Source of the DNA: an uncultured Clostridium sp.
GTDB taxonomy: Bacteria; Bacillota; Clostridia; Clostridiales; Clostridiaceae
Length of the DNA: 8,151 nt
Assembly (NCBI GenBank): GCA_946575275.1
Contig: CAMNZV010000063.1
Location: forward strand, 1-8,151
Direction: 5' to 3'
Positions 1-6,401 of this stretch are shown piece after piece. Numbering within the stretch: the first letter of the stretch is position 1; each line of letters opens with the position of its first letter. The notes under the pieces were generated by a model. It did not search any database. It saw nothing but the letters and a program-made list of their open reading frames with translations, and had not been told where the DNA came from. A program made the position numbers and the translations under genes.

Positions 1-41
1 TCTTCTATTTTAATGTTTTTGTAATCCATGATTTCTGTCAT
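1..41 (-). CDS. 5' end of an unidentified gene (partial, runs off the window)
   Basis: Reading leftwards from position 41 gives an open frame MTEIMDYKNIKIE that leaves the window after 13 codons. A strong AGGAGG lies at 50-45, so a real start is likely here. The exact start is unclear: ATG at 41 is only 3 bases from AGGAGG, while the in-frame ATG at 29 (MDYKNIKIE) is 12 bases from GGGAG, much like the spacing in front of crt. The short N-terminus from the second ATG resembles the first beta strand of crotonase-family proteins (compare MELNNVILEK of Crt in this window). That is only a hint from about nine residues, so no function is assigned. It lies 65 bases beyond the nfnB stop, on the far side of a predicted terminator. 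Confidence 0.55.
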   Translation of the reverse strand, partial: MTEIMDYKNIKIE

Positions 42-55
42 CTCCCTCCTACTAT

Positions 56-92
56 AAAAAATGCTACTGCAAATTTATTCTTGCAGCAGCAT
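56..92 (-). terminator. Rho-independent terminator after nfnB
   Basis: On the minus strand, ATGCTGCTGCAA (92-81) pairs with TTGCAGTAGCAT (72-61) as a 12-bp stem with one G-U pair and an 8-base loop, followed at once by TTTTT (60-56). It begins 14 bases after the nfnB stop. No T-run follows the stem on the plus strand, so it works for leftward transcription only. Its T-run ends only 5 bases before the Shine-Dalgarno site of the next gene, which is unusually close. Confidence 0.8.
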
Positions 93-106
93 AATATTAT
101 TATTGA

Positions 107-1498
107 CTATTTATTTTGTAAATATTCATGTATTCCTTCAGCAGCTTTTTTACCAGCACCCATAGCTAGTATTACTGTAGCTGCTCCAGTTACAGCATCA
201 CCACCTGCAAATACACCTTCTCTTGAAGTTGCTCCTAGATTACCATTTGATACAATACATCCTCTTTTATTAATTTCTAAACCTTCTGTAGTTGAAGAAA
301 TTAATGGGTTTGGTGATGTTCCAAGTGACATTATAACTGTATCAACATCTAAGACAAATTCAGATCCTTCAATAGCTTTTGGGCTTCTTCTTCCAGATTC
401 ATCTGGTTCTCCTAGCTCCATTTTAATACATTTCATTCCTTTTACCCAACCTTTTTCATCCTCTAGGATTTCAATTGGGTTAGTTAATACGTCAAAAATT
501 ATTCCTTCTTCTTTAGCATGATGTACTTCCTCTTGTCTTGCTGGAAGTTCTTCAATACCTCTTCTATAAACAACATGAACTTCAGCCCCAAGTCTTAATG
601 CCGTTCTTGCTGCATCCATAGCAACATTTCCACCACCTACAACTGCAACCTTTTCACCTGCTCTAATTGGCGTATCAAACTCATTTTTAAATGCCTTCAT
701 TAAGTTACTTCTAGTTAAGAATTCATTTGCTGAAAAAACTCCATTAGCACTTTCACCTGGTATTCCCATAAATCTTGGAAGTCCTGCACCTGAACCTATA
801 AATACAGCTTCAAATCCTTCCTCCTCAAATAATTGATCTATAGTAATTGTTCTACCAACTATTACGTTAGTTTCAAGCTTAACACCTAATTTTAAAACAT
901 TGTCTACTTCTGTCTTAACTACTGTATCCTTTGGTAGTCTAAATTCTGGTATACCATAAACTAAAACTCCACCAGCTTCATGTAATGCTTCAAATATTGT
1001 TACATCATATCCAAGCTTTGCTAAGTCTCCAGCACATGTTAAACCTGCAGGGCCACTTCCAATTACAGCTACCTTTTTACCATTTGAAGGTTCTCTTTTT
1101 GATAAATCTACGTTATGTTCCCTTGACCAATCTGCAACAAATCTTTCAAGCTTTCCTATTGCAACAGCTTCCCCTTTAATTCCTAGTACACAAAGTCCTT
1201 CACATTGAACTTCTTGTGGACATACTCTACCACAAACCGCTGGCAATGCAGAAGATTCTGCTATTATTTTAGCGGCTTCTTCAAAGTTTCTTTCTTTTAC
1301 CTGTTGAATAAAGTTTGGAATTGAAATTGTTACAGGGCATTGTGTAACACATCTTGGATTTTTACAGTTTAGACATCTTGTTGCTTCTTTTACTGCTTCT
1401 TCTTCAGTATATCCAAGACATACTTCTTCAAAATTTGTAGCCCTAACCTTTGGGTCTTGTTCTCCTATTTTAACTCTTGTCATTTTATCTTGGTACAT
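107..1498 (-). CDS. nfnB: NfnB: NADPH-binding large subunit of NADH-dependent ferredoxin:NADP+ oxidoreductase
   Basis: This is the GltD-like large subunit of the bifurcating transhydrogenase NfnAB, which in this family couples NADH and reduced ferredoxin to reduction of two NADP+ in the cytoplasm. The N-terminal iron-sulfur region has Cys42, 45, 50 and 54, then Cys89, 93, 99 and 103, the usual sites for two [4Fe-4S] clusters. An FAD-binding VIGSGPAG follows at 145-152. A second Rossmann fold with VVGGGNVAMDAA (286-297) and YRRG (311-314) suits NADPH. AGGDAVTGAA (431-440) is the C-terminal FAD motif. ATG at 1498 is preferred: GGAGGTGA lies 8 bases upstream and nfnA ends one base earlier. The frame stays open to an ATG at 1555, but those 19 extra residues would lie inside nfnA and match nothing expected. 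The resulting 463 residues fit the family. The stop is TAG. Older annotations call such proteins glutamate synthase small subunit (gltA/gltD), but the adjacent NfnA and the absence of a GltB large subunit favour NfnB. Confidence 0.93.
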   Translation of the reverse strand: MYQDKMTRVKIGEQDPKVRATNFEEVCLGYTEEEAVKEATRCLNCKNPRCVTQCPVTISIPNFIQQVKERNFEEAAKIIAESSALPAVCGRVCPQEVQCEGLCVLGIKGEAVAIGKLERFVADWSREHNVDLSKREPSNGKKVAVIGSGPAGLTCAGDLAKLGYDVTIFEALHEAGGVLVYGIPEFRLPKDTVVKTEVDNVLKLGVKLETNVIVGRTITIDQLFEEEGFEAVFIGSGAGLPRFMGIPGESANGVFSANEFLTRSNLMKAFKNEFDTPIRAGEKVAVVGGGNVAMDAARTALRLGAEVHVVYRRGIEELPARQEEVHHAKEEGIIFDVLTNPIEILEDEKGWVKGMKCIKMELGEPDESGRRSPKAIEGSEFVLDVDTVIMSLGTSPNPLISSTTEGLEINKRGCIVSNGNLGATSREGVFAGGDAVTGAATVILAMGAGKKAAEGIHEYLQNK

Positions 1499-1499
1499 A

Positions 1500-2390
1500 T
1501 TATTCTTCACCTCCGCAATTACCACATCCACCATGGTGTGTATCGCCCTCTTCAACTTTTAATGTAGCTCTGCCTTCTTCTGATTTGTACATTGCTTGCC
1601 TACGCATAGCTTGATCAAAGTCAACTAAATGGCCATCAAATTCAGGTCCATCAACACAGGCAAATTTAACTTTACCACCTACTGTTACTCTACAAGCACC
1701 ACACATACCAGTACCATCAACCATTATTGGGTTTAAACTAACTATTGTATTAATATTTAATTCTTTAGTTAATAAAGCAACAAATTTCATCATAATCATT
1801 GGCCCAATTGCAACAACTAAATCGTATTTTTTACCTTCATTGTTAACTAAATCTTTTATTTTATCTGTAACTAATCCTTTAAAACCTGAAGATCCATCAT
1901 CTGTTGCAATATATAAGTTCGCAGCAACCTTTGACATTTCTTCCTTTAGAATTACAATATTTTCACTTCTTGCACCCACAATAACATCTGCTTCAATTCC
2001 CTTTTCATGTAGCCACTTAACTTGTGGATATACTGGTGCTGTACCAACTCCACCTGCCACAAACAAAACTTTTTTATTTTTAAGCTCATTTATGTCCTCT
2101 TCAACCATTTCTGAAGGTCTTCCAAGTGGTCCAACAAAATCATCAAAGCTATCTCCAACATTATATTCTGCCATTTTCTTTGTAGATTCTCCTAAGGTTT
2201 GGAATACTATTGCAACTGTTCCCTGTTCCCTATCATAATCACAAATAGTTAAAGGAATCCTTTCACCCTTATGATCTATCTTTACTATAACAAACTGACC
2301 TGGTTCACAAGATCTTGCAACTCTTGGTGCTTCAATATCCATAAGATATATGTTTTCTGATAACAATCTTTTACTTATTATTTTATACAC
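1500..2390 (-). CDS. nfnA: NfnA: FAD/[2Fe-2S] NAD(H)-binding subunit of NADH-dependent ferredoxin:NADP+ oxidoreductase
   Basis: This is the ferredoxin-NADP reductase-like small subunit that partners NfnB; in known NfnAB enzymes it binds NAD(H) and a [2Fe-2S] cluster. Numbered from GTG at 2390 (296 residues), there is an FAD-binding beta-barrel with RIPLT (44-48), a nucleotide-binding fold with VAGGVGTAP (111-119), and DGTGMCGACR (225-234) with Cys245. Asp225, Cys230, Cys233 and Cys245 have the spacing of the one-Asp, three-Cys cluster ligation described for NfnA. GTG at 2390 is preferred because GGGAG lies 8 bases upstream and it gives the family-like N-terminus MYKIISKR. The frame extends to ATG at 2408, but that ATG has no ribosome site and would leave a leader of about 14 bases. 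The C-terminus carries an extra HHGGCGNCGGEE tail with a CxxC pair. It has its own promoter just past the hbd terminator. Relatives are often annotated as dihydroorotate dehydrogenase electron transfer subunit (PyrK-like) or sulfide dehydrogenase subunit beta. Confidence 0.92.
   Translation of the reverse strand: MYKIISKRLLSENIYLMDIEAPRVARSCEPGQFVIVKIDHKGERIPLTICDYDREQGTVAIVFQTLGESTKKMAEYNVGDSFDDFVGPLGRPSEMVEEDINELKNKKVLFVAGGVGTAPVYPQVKWLHEKGIEADVIVGARSENIVILKEEMSKVAANLYIATDDGSSGFKGLVTDKIKDLVNNEGKKYDLVVAIGPMIMMKFVALLTKELNINTIVSLNPIMVDGTGMCGACRVTVGGKVKFACVDGPEFDGHLVDFDQAMRRQAMYKSEEGRATLKVEEGDTHHGGCGNCGGEE
1507..1514 (-). promoter_or_regulatory. Shine-Dalgarno site of nfnB inside the end of nfnA
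   Basis: GGAGGTGA on the minus strand is an extended match to the 16S rRNA 3' end, 8 bases before ATG at 1498. It lies wholly within the last codons of nfnA (GGA GGT GAA, Gly-Gly-Glu). This decides the nfnB start and suggests translational coupling of the two subunits, which are needed in equal amounts. Confidence 0.8.
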
Positions 2391-2398
2391 TTTAACTA

Positions 2399-2403
2399 CT
2401 CCC
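2399..2403 (-). promoter_or_regulatory. Shine-Dalgarno site supporting a GTG start for nfnA
   Basis: GGGAG on the minus strand is followed by 8 bases and then GTG at 2390. No comparable site precedes the ATG pair at 2408 and 2405, where the upstream bases are almost all A and T. The site falls inside the longer reading frame and is the main reason for choosing the shorter protein. Confidence 0.65.
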
Positions 2404-2428
2404 ATCATAATTTAATATATACGTTTTT

Positions 2429-2458
2429 ATTATACCTTATTAATTTATAATTTTACAA
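2429..2458 (-). promoter_or_regulatory. Sigma-A type promoter of nfnAB
   Basis: On the minus strand, -35 TTGTAA (2458-2453, 4 of 6) is followed by an 18-base spacer and a perfect -10 TATAAT (2434-2429). Transcription should begin near 2422, giving a leader of about 32 bases to GTG at 2390. It sits 14 bases beyond the hbd terminator, so nfnAB looks like a separate transcription unit. A 7-bp inverted repeat (2451-2457 with 2469-2475) and a 14-base motif shared with the rex leader overlap the -35 box. Confidence 0.7.
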
Positions 2459-2465
2459 TGTTATT
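2452..2465. repeat. Shared 14-base motif, copy in the nfnA promoter
   Basis: The plus strand reads TTTACAATGTTATT. The identical 14 bases occur on the minus strand in the rex leader (8077-8064), and a 12-of-13 match occurs in the crt promoter (7292-7280). This copy overlaps the nfnA -35 box. The motif is built around ACA-N-TGT and is imperfectly palindromic, so it could be an operator. That function is inferred only from its positions. Confidence 0.5.
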
Positions 2466-2472
2466 TTATGTA

Positions 2473-2508
2473 AAACAAAAAAAGGTGGTAACCCACCTTT
2501 TTTTGTTT
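2473..2508 (-). terminator. Rho-independent terminator after hbd (bcs operon end), possibly bidirectional
   Basis: A perfect 16-bp inverted repeat (2473-2488 with 2493-2508) has a 4-base loop. Its core is GGTGG/CCACC flanked by seven A on one side and seven T on the other, so each strand reads stem then T7. It starts 3 bases after the hbd stop codon and should end the crt-bcd-etfB-etfA-hbd transcript. By its symmetry it could also stop any rightward antisense transcription. Confidence 0.92.
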
Positions 2509-2511
2509 AGA

Positions 2512-3363
2512 TTATTTTGAATAATCGTAGAATCCTTTTCCTGACTTTCTTCCAAGCCATCCAGCTCTAACATATTTTCTTAATATGCTTGAACATCTGT
2601 ACTTACTATCACCAGTTTCATTAAATAATACATCCATAATAGCAACTACTATGTCTAATCCAACTAAATCTCCTAATGCTAAAGGTCCCATTGGGTGATT
2701 AGCACCATATTTCATTGCAGTATCAATATCTTCAACAGAAGCTATTCCTTCTTGAAGAATAAATGATGCTTCGTTAATCATTGGAATTAGTATTCTGTTT
2801 ACAACAAATCCTGGAGCTTCAGCAACTTCTACTGGTTCCTTACCAATTTCAACTGATAAATCTTTTACAAAGTCATAAGTTTCTTGAGATGTTGCAATTC
2901 CTCTAATTATTTCAACTAACTTCATTACTGGAGCTGGGTTGAAAAAATGCATTCCTATTACTTTATCAGGTCTCTTAGTTGCAGATGCAACTTCAGTTAT
3001 TGATAATGATGAAGTATTTGAAGCTAAAATAGTTTCTGCTTTACAAATTCCATCTAATTCAGCAAATATTTCTTTTTTAATTTTCATATTTTCAATAGCT
3101 GCTTCAACAACTAAATCACAATCTGCAGCAAGCTTCATGTCAGTTGTTCCAGATATTCTTGATAATATATCTTCTTTTACTTCTTCAGTAATTTTTCCTT
3201 TAGCAACTTGTTTATCTAATCCTTTAGTTATACCAGCAATTCCTCTATCAACAAATTCTTGCTTTATATCTCTAACTATAACTTCGCAACCTTTTTGTGC
3301 AAAAGCTTGAACTATACCAGCACCCATTGTTCCAGCACCAAGTACAAAAACCTTTTTACTCAT
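2512..3363 (-). CDS. hbd: 3-hydroxybutyryl-CoA dehydrogenase
   Basis: This cytoplasmic enzyme reduces acetoacetyl-CoA to (S)-3-hydroxybutyryl-CoA, the first reductive step of butyrate formation. Its 283 residues match the usual clostridial Hbd length. The N-terminal Rossmann fold has GAGTMGAGI (9-17), and Asp32 sits at the end of the second strand, a position that usually favours NAD(H) over NADP(H). The family's catalytic residues are all present: Ser118 in SNTSS, His139 in GMHFFNPAP and Asn189 in PGFVVNR. The C-terminal domain ends with [17 protein letters not shown] lies 9 bases before ATG. It is the last gene of the bcs operon, 26 bases after etfA, and is followed at once by a strong terminator. 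The stop is TAA. The coenzyme preference is inferred, because some clostridial Hbd enzymes use NADPH. Confidence 0.97.
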   Translation of the reverse strand: MSKKVFVLGAGTMGAGIVQAFAQKGCEVIVRDIKQEFVDRGIAGITKGLDKQVAKGKITEEVKEDILSRISGTTDMKLAADCDLVVEAAIENMKIKKEIFAELDGICKAETILASNTSSLSITEVASATKRPDKVIGMHFFNPAPVMKLVEIIRGIATSQETYDFVKDLSVEIGKEPVEVAEAPGFVVNRILIPMINEASFILQEGIASVEDIDTAMKYGANHPMGPLALGDLVGLDIVVAIMDVLFNETGDSKYRCSSILRKYVRAGWLGRKSGKGFYDYSK

Positions 3364-3389
3364 TATATGACTCCTCCTAAAATATTAAA

Positions 3390-4400
3390 TTATTCTGCTT
3401 CTTTTATTGCTCTTGTTTGAGTAATAAATTCAGGTAATACCTTTGATATGTCTCCAACTATTCCATAGTCTGCAACTTGGAATATTGGTGCAGTTTCATC
3501 TTTGTTTATAGCAATTATCATATCAGCATCTTGCATACCTGCAACGTGTTGAATAGCTCCTGAAATACCACATGCTATATATATAGTTGGTTTAACAGTT
3601 TTACCAGTTTGACCAACTTGGTATGCATTATCAATCCATCCTTTTTCAACTGCTGCTCTAGATCCTGCAACTGCTCCACCTAAAATTCCAGCTAATTCTT
3701 CAAGTAATGCGAAGTTTTCTTTAGATCCTACTCCTCTACCACCTGAAACTATTATGTTAGATTCAGCAATATCTATTATATCCTTTGCAGTTTTAATTGT
3801 TTCAAGTACAGTTGTTCTAACATCTGCATCTGATAATTTAACTTCTACTTTTTCTATCTTAACATTGCTTGTATCTTCTACTGTTACTTTTTCAAATACT
3901 CCAGGTCTAACTGTAGCCATTTGTGGTCTGTGATCAGGACAAGCAATTGTAGCCATTAAGTTACCACCAAAAGCTGGTCTTGTAGCTAAAAGATCACCAT
4001 TTTCAACTTCAACATCAATTGATGTACAGTCAGCTGTAAGTCCTGTTGATAATCTAGCTGCTATTCTAGGACCTAAATCTCTTCCGATAAATGTAGCACC
4101 AACAAATAATATTCCTGGTTTTCTTTCAGTTGCTAAATCACAAATAACTTTTGTGTAAGCATCTGTTGTGTAATGTTCTAATTTCTTATCATCAGCTACT
4201 AATACTTCATCTGCTCCATGTGATGCAAGTATATTTGCTAATCCTTCTATATTGTCTCCAAGTAATAAAGCTGTAAGCTTTACTCCTAATTTATCTGCAA
4301 CTCTTCTACCTTCTCCAAGTAGTTCTAATGATACTTTTTCTAGCTTACCTTCTCTTTGTTCAGCAAAGACCCAAACGCCTTTGTAATCTGCTATACTCAT
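3390..4400 (-). CDS. etfA: Electron transfer flavoprotein alpha subunit (bifurcating Bcd/Etf complex)
   Basis: EtfA carries the alpha-FAD that shuttles electrons between the bifurcating flavin of EtfB and butyryl-CoA dehydrogenase. The 336-residue length is typical of clostridial EtfA. The N-terminal alpha/beta domain spans about residues 5-190. The C-terminal FAD domain has SGGRGVG (219-225), GSRAAV (246-251) with the conserved Arg248, QVGQTGKT (261-268), GISGAIQH (278-285), INKD (298-301) and ADYGIVGD (310-317). GGAGG lies 9 bases before ATG, and 21 bases separate it from etfB. The stop is TAA. Its place between etfB and hbd in a crt-bcd operon marks it as the butyryl-CoA dehydrogenase partner rather than an Etf for fatty acid oxidation or nitrogen fixation. 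No [4Fe-4S] ferredoxin-like extension is present at the N-terminus, unlike some related EtfA proteins. Confidence 0.97.
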   Translation of the reverse strand: MSIADYKGVWVFAEQREGKLEKVSLELLGEGRRVADKLGVKLTALLLGDNIEGLANILASHGADEVLVADDKKLEHYTTDAYTKVICDLATERKPGILFVGATFIGRDLGPRIAARLSTGLTADCTSIDVEVENGDLLATRPAFGGNLMATIACPDHRPQMATVRPGVFEKVTVEDTSNVKIEKVEVKLSDADVRTTVLETIKTAKDIIDIAESNIIVSGGRGVGSKENFALLEELAGILGGAVAGSRAAVEKGWIDNAYQVGQTGKTVKPTIYIACGISGAIQHVAGMQDADMIIAINKDETAPIFQVADYGIVGDISKVLPEFITQTRAIKEAE

Positions 4401-4421
4401 TTTATTTTACCTCCTAATATA

Positions 4422-5201
4422 TTAGATGTAGTGTTTCTCTTTTAATTTTCCAAGTACGTATACTGCTGATTCTTTAGGTCCGAATTTTATCATTTCTCCA
4501 GCACCCTTCATTTCTTTAGTCATAGACTTTTTAACCTTTGTTGGAGAACCCTTTAATCCAAGTTCAGATGGATCTACATCTATATCAGCTGCTGACATAA
4601 CTTTTATTTGGTCATCAGTTGTAGCAAAAATATTTGCAACATTCATATATCTAGCTTCATTTAATTCTTCTATTGCAGTTAATAAACAAGGTGTTTTAAC
4701 TTCAACAACTTGGTATCCATCTTCTAATGCTCTTTCAACTTTTAATGTGTTTCCGCTTGCTTCAACACCTTTAACATAAGTTACTTGAGGAATATCTAAA
4801 TGTTCTGCTATTTCTGGACCAACTTGTGCAGTATCTCCATCAATCGCTTGTCTTCCTGCAAATACTAAATCATATTCTAAAGTTTTAATAACACCTGCTA
4901 ATGCTTTTGAAGTTGCAAGTGTATCTGCTCCTCCAAGAACTCTATCAGTTAATAGAATTGCTTCGTCTGCTCCCATACATAATGCTTCTCTAAGTGCAGC
5001 CTTTGCCATTGGAAGTCCCATACTTATAACAGTTACTTTTCCTCCAACTTTTTCTCTTAATTGTAATGCACCTTCTAATGCATGCTTATCCTCTGGGTTT
5101 ATAATTGATGGAACTCCATCTCTTATTAATGTACCAGTTTTAGGATCTATTTTAACTACAGTAGTATCTGGAACTTGTTTTATACAAACAACTATATTCA
5201 T
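4422..5201 (-). CDS. etfB: Electron transfer flavoprotein beta subunit (bifurcating Bcd/Etf complex)
   Basis: In bifurcating Etf, EtfB binds NADH and the beta-FAD that splits the electron pair, one to ferredoxin and one towards Bcd through EtfA. Its 259 residues match clostridial EtfB. The N-terminus has CIKQVPDT (6-13), and DRVLGGADTLATSKAL lies at 86-101. The nucleotide loop GRQAIDGDTAQVGPE (116-130) has the GDTAQVGP form typical of bifurcating Etf; AMP-binding mitochondrial-type EtfB differs here. ATG has AGGAGG 8 bases upstream, and that site overlaps the bcd stop codon TAG, so the two genes are probably translationally coupled. Only 12 bases separate the genes. The stop is TAA. Bifurcation is assigned from family motifs and context, not shown directly. 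Confidence 0.97.
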   Translation of the reverse strand: MNIVVCIKQVPDTTVVKIDPKTGTLIRDGVPSIINPEDKHALEGALQLREKVGGKVTVISMGLPMAKAALREALCMGADEAILLTDRVLGGADTLATSKALAGVIKTLEYDLVFAGRQAIDGDTAQVGPEIAEHLDIPQVTYVKGVEASGNTLKVERALEDGYQVVEVKTPCLLTAIEELNEARYMNVANIFATTDDQIKVMSAADIDVDPSELGLKGSPTKVKKSMTKEMKGAGEMIKFGPKESAVYVLGKLKEKHYI

Positions 5202-5213
5202 TTATACTTCCTC

Positions 5214-6353
5214 CTATCTTAATGCGCTTCCTGCGATAACCATCTTTTGAACTTCTGAAGTACCTTCATAGATTTCTGTTATCTTAGCATCTCTCATCAT
5301 TCTTTCTACTGGATATTCTTTAGTATATCCATATCCACCAAATATTTGAACAGCCTTAGTTGTAACATCCATTGCAACTTCTGCTGCAAATAGTTTAGCT
5401 CTTGCCGCTTCAACTGAATATGATTTACCAGCTTGCTTTAAACATGCAGCTTTGTATACTAAATATTTAGCAGCTTCTATTTTAACGTCCATTTCTGCAA
5501 TATACCATTGTAATCCTTGGAATGCAGAAAGTGGTTTTTTGAATTGCTTTCTTTCTTTCATGTATTGAACAGATTCTTCAAATGCTCCTTCTGCAATACC
5601 TAATGCTTGAGCTGCAATACCTATTCTTCCTCCATCAAGAGTTTTCATTGCTACTGCAAATCCTTTTCCTTCTTTACCTATTAGGTTTTCTTTTGGAACT
5701 ATACAGTCTTCAAATATTAATTCTGTAGTTGAAGATGCTCTTATTCCTAATTTTTCTTCTTTCTTACCAATTGAGAATCCTTTAAAAGATTTTTCAACTA
5801 TAAATGCTGATATACCTCTTGTACCTTGGCTCTTATCTGTCATAGCAAATACGATGAATGTTTCAGCAACTCCACCATTTGTTATAAATATTTTTGACCC
5901 ATTTAATATATAGTTATCTCCATCTAAAACAGCTGTTGTTTGTTGTCCTGCTGCATCAGTACCAGCACCTGGTTCAGTTAATCCAAAAGCATCTATTTTC
6001 TTACCTGAACATAAGTCTGGTAAATATTTAGTCTTTTGATCTGGTGTACCATGTTCGTTAATTACAGATGCACATAATGATGTATGAGCTGATAATATAA
6101 CTCCTGTAGTACCACATACCTTTGATAATTCTTCAACTGCGATTATGTATGATAATACATCTCCTCCAGCTCCGCCATATTCCTTAGAAAATGGAATACC
6201 CATTACTCCAAGCTTACCCATTTTTTCAACATTTGCCATTGGGAATTCTTCAGTTTCGTCAATTTCTGCAGCTATTGGTTTAACTTCATTTACTGCAAAT
6301 TCTCTAATCATTTGTTGTACTAATTCTTGTTCTCTAGTTAATTCGAAATTCAT
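5214..6353 (-). CDS. bcd: Butyryl-CoA dehydrogenase (short-chain acyl-CoA dehydrogenase)
   Basis: This flavoprotein reduces crotonyl-CoA to butyryl-CoA in complex with EtfAB. The 379 residues show the usual acyl-CoA dehydrogenase order: an N-terminal helical domain, a middle beta domain and a C-terminal helical domain. FGLTEPGAGTDA (123-134) is the first family signature, with flavin and substrate contacts. QIFGGYGYTKEYPVERMMRD (336-355) is the second. Glu363 in IYEGTSEVQ is the catalytic base position of short-chain members. Motif KIFITNGG (154-161) is also conserved. GGAGG lies 9 bases before ATG. It follows crt by 36 bases and precedes etfB by 12, and its TAG stop forms part of the etfB ribosome site. 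The neighbours make a butyryl-CoA role far more likely than a longer-chain or amino-acid-derived acyl-CoA. Confidence 0.97.
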   Translation of the reverse strand: MNFELTREQELVQQMIREFAVNEVKPIAAEIDETEEFPMANVEKMGKLGVMGIPFSKEYGGAGGDVLSYIIAVEELSKVCGTTGVILSAHTSLCASVINEHGTPDQKTKYLPDLCSGKKIDAFGLTEPGAGTDAAGQQTTAVLDGDNYILNGSKIFITNGGVAETFIVFAMTDKSQGTRGISAFIVEKSFKGFSIGKKEEKLGIRASSTTELIFEDCIVPKENLIGKEGKGFAVAMKTLDGGRIGIAAQALGIAEGAFEESVQYMKERKQFKKPLSAFQGLQWYIAEMDVKIEAAKYLVYKAACLKQAGKSYSVEAARAKLFAAEVAMDVTTKAVQIFGGYGYTKEYPVERMMRDAKITEIYEGTSEVQKMVIAGSALR

Positions 6354-6375
6354 TTAATTAACCCTCCTTATTATT

Positions 6376-6401
6376 TCAAAAAAAACAATTTATTTGTTTT
6401 T
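6376..6401 (-). repeat. Weak AT-rich inverted repeat across the crt stop codon
   Basis: On the minus strand AAAAACAA (6401-6394) can pair with TTGTTTTT (6388-6381) around a 5-base loop that holds part of the crt TAA stop, and further T residues follow (an eight-T run at 6385-6378). The stem has one C-G pair only. It might cause slight attenuation or pausing between crt and bcd, or mark an RNA processing site, but the stem is weak and may have no role. Confidence 0.25.

Noticed and set aside
81..521. Plus-strand open frame of 146 codons opposite nfnB
   Set aside because: It lies antisense to the end of nfnB, has no ribosome site, is rich in Ser, Pro and Ile as expected of a reverse-strand shadow, and matches no known motif.
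107..1498. Reading nfnB as the glutamate synthase small subunit (gltD)
   Set aside because: The domain order is shared, but no GltB large subunit is nearby and the adjacent gene is an NfnA with the Asp/Cys cluster motif, so the Nfn pair explains both genes better.
1499..1555. Longer NfnB with 19 extra N-terminal residues
   Set aside because: The extension would be coded inside nfnA in another frame and has no ribosome site; the GGAGGTGA before ATG 1498 and the family length favour the shorter form.
1840..2238. Plus-strand open frame opposite nfnA
   Set aside because: A shadow of the NfnA coding strand. The minus frame has clear FAD and nucleotide-binding motifs; the plus frame has none.
2441..2458. 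Possible Rex site at the nfnA promoter (TTGTAAAATTATAAATTA on the minus strand)
   Set aside because: The left half is close to TTGTTAA but the right half has three mismatches, so it falls below what I would call a Rex operator.
2939..3310. Plus-strand open frame opposite hbd
   Set aside because: A shadow of Hbd, with no ribosome site and no recognisable domain.
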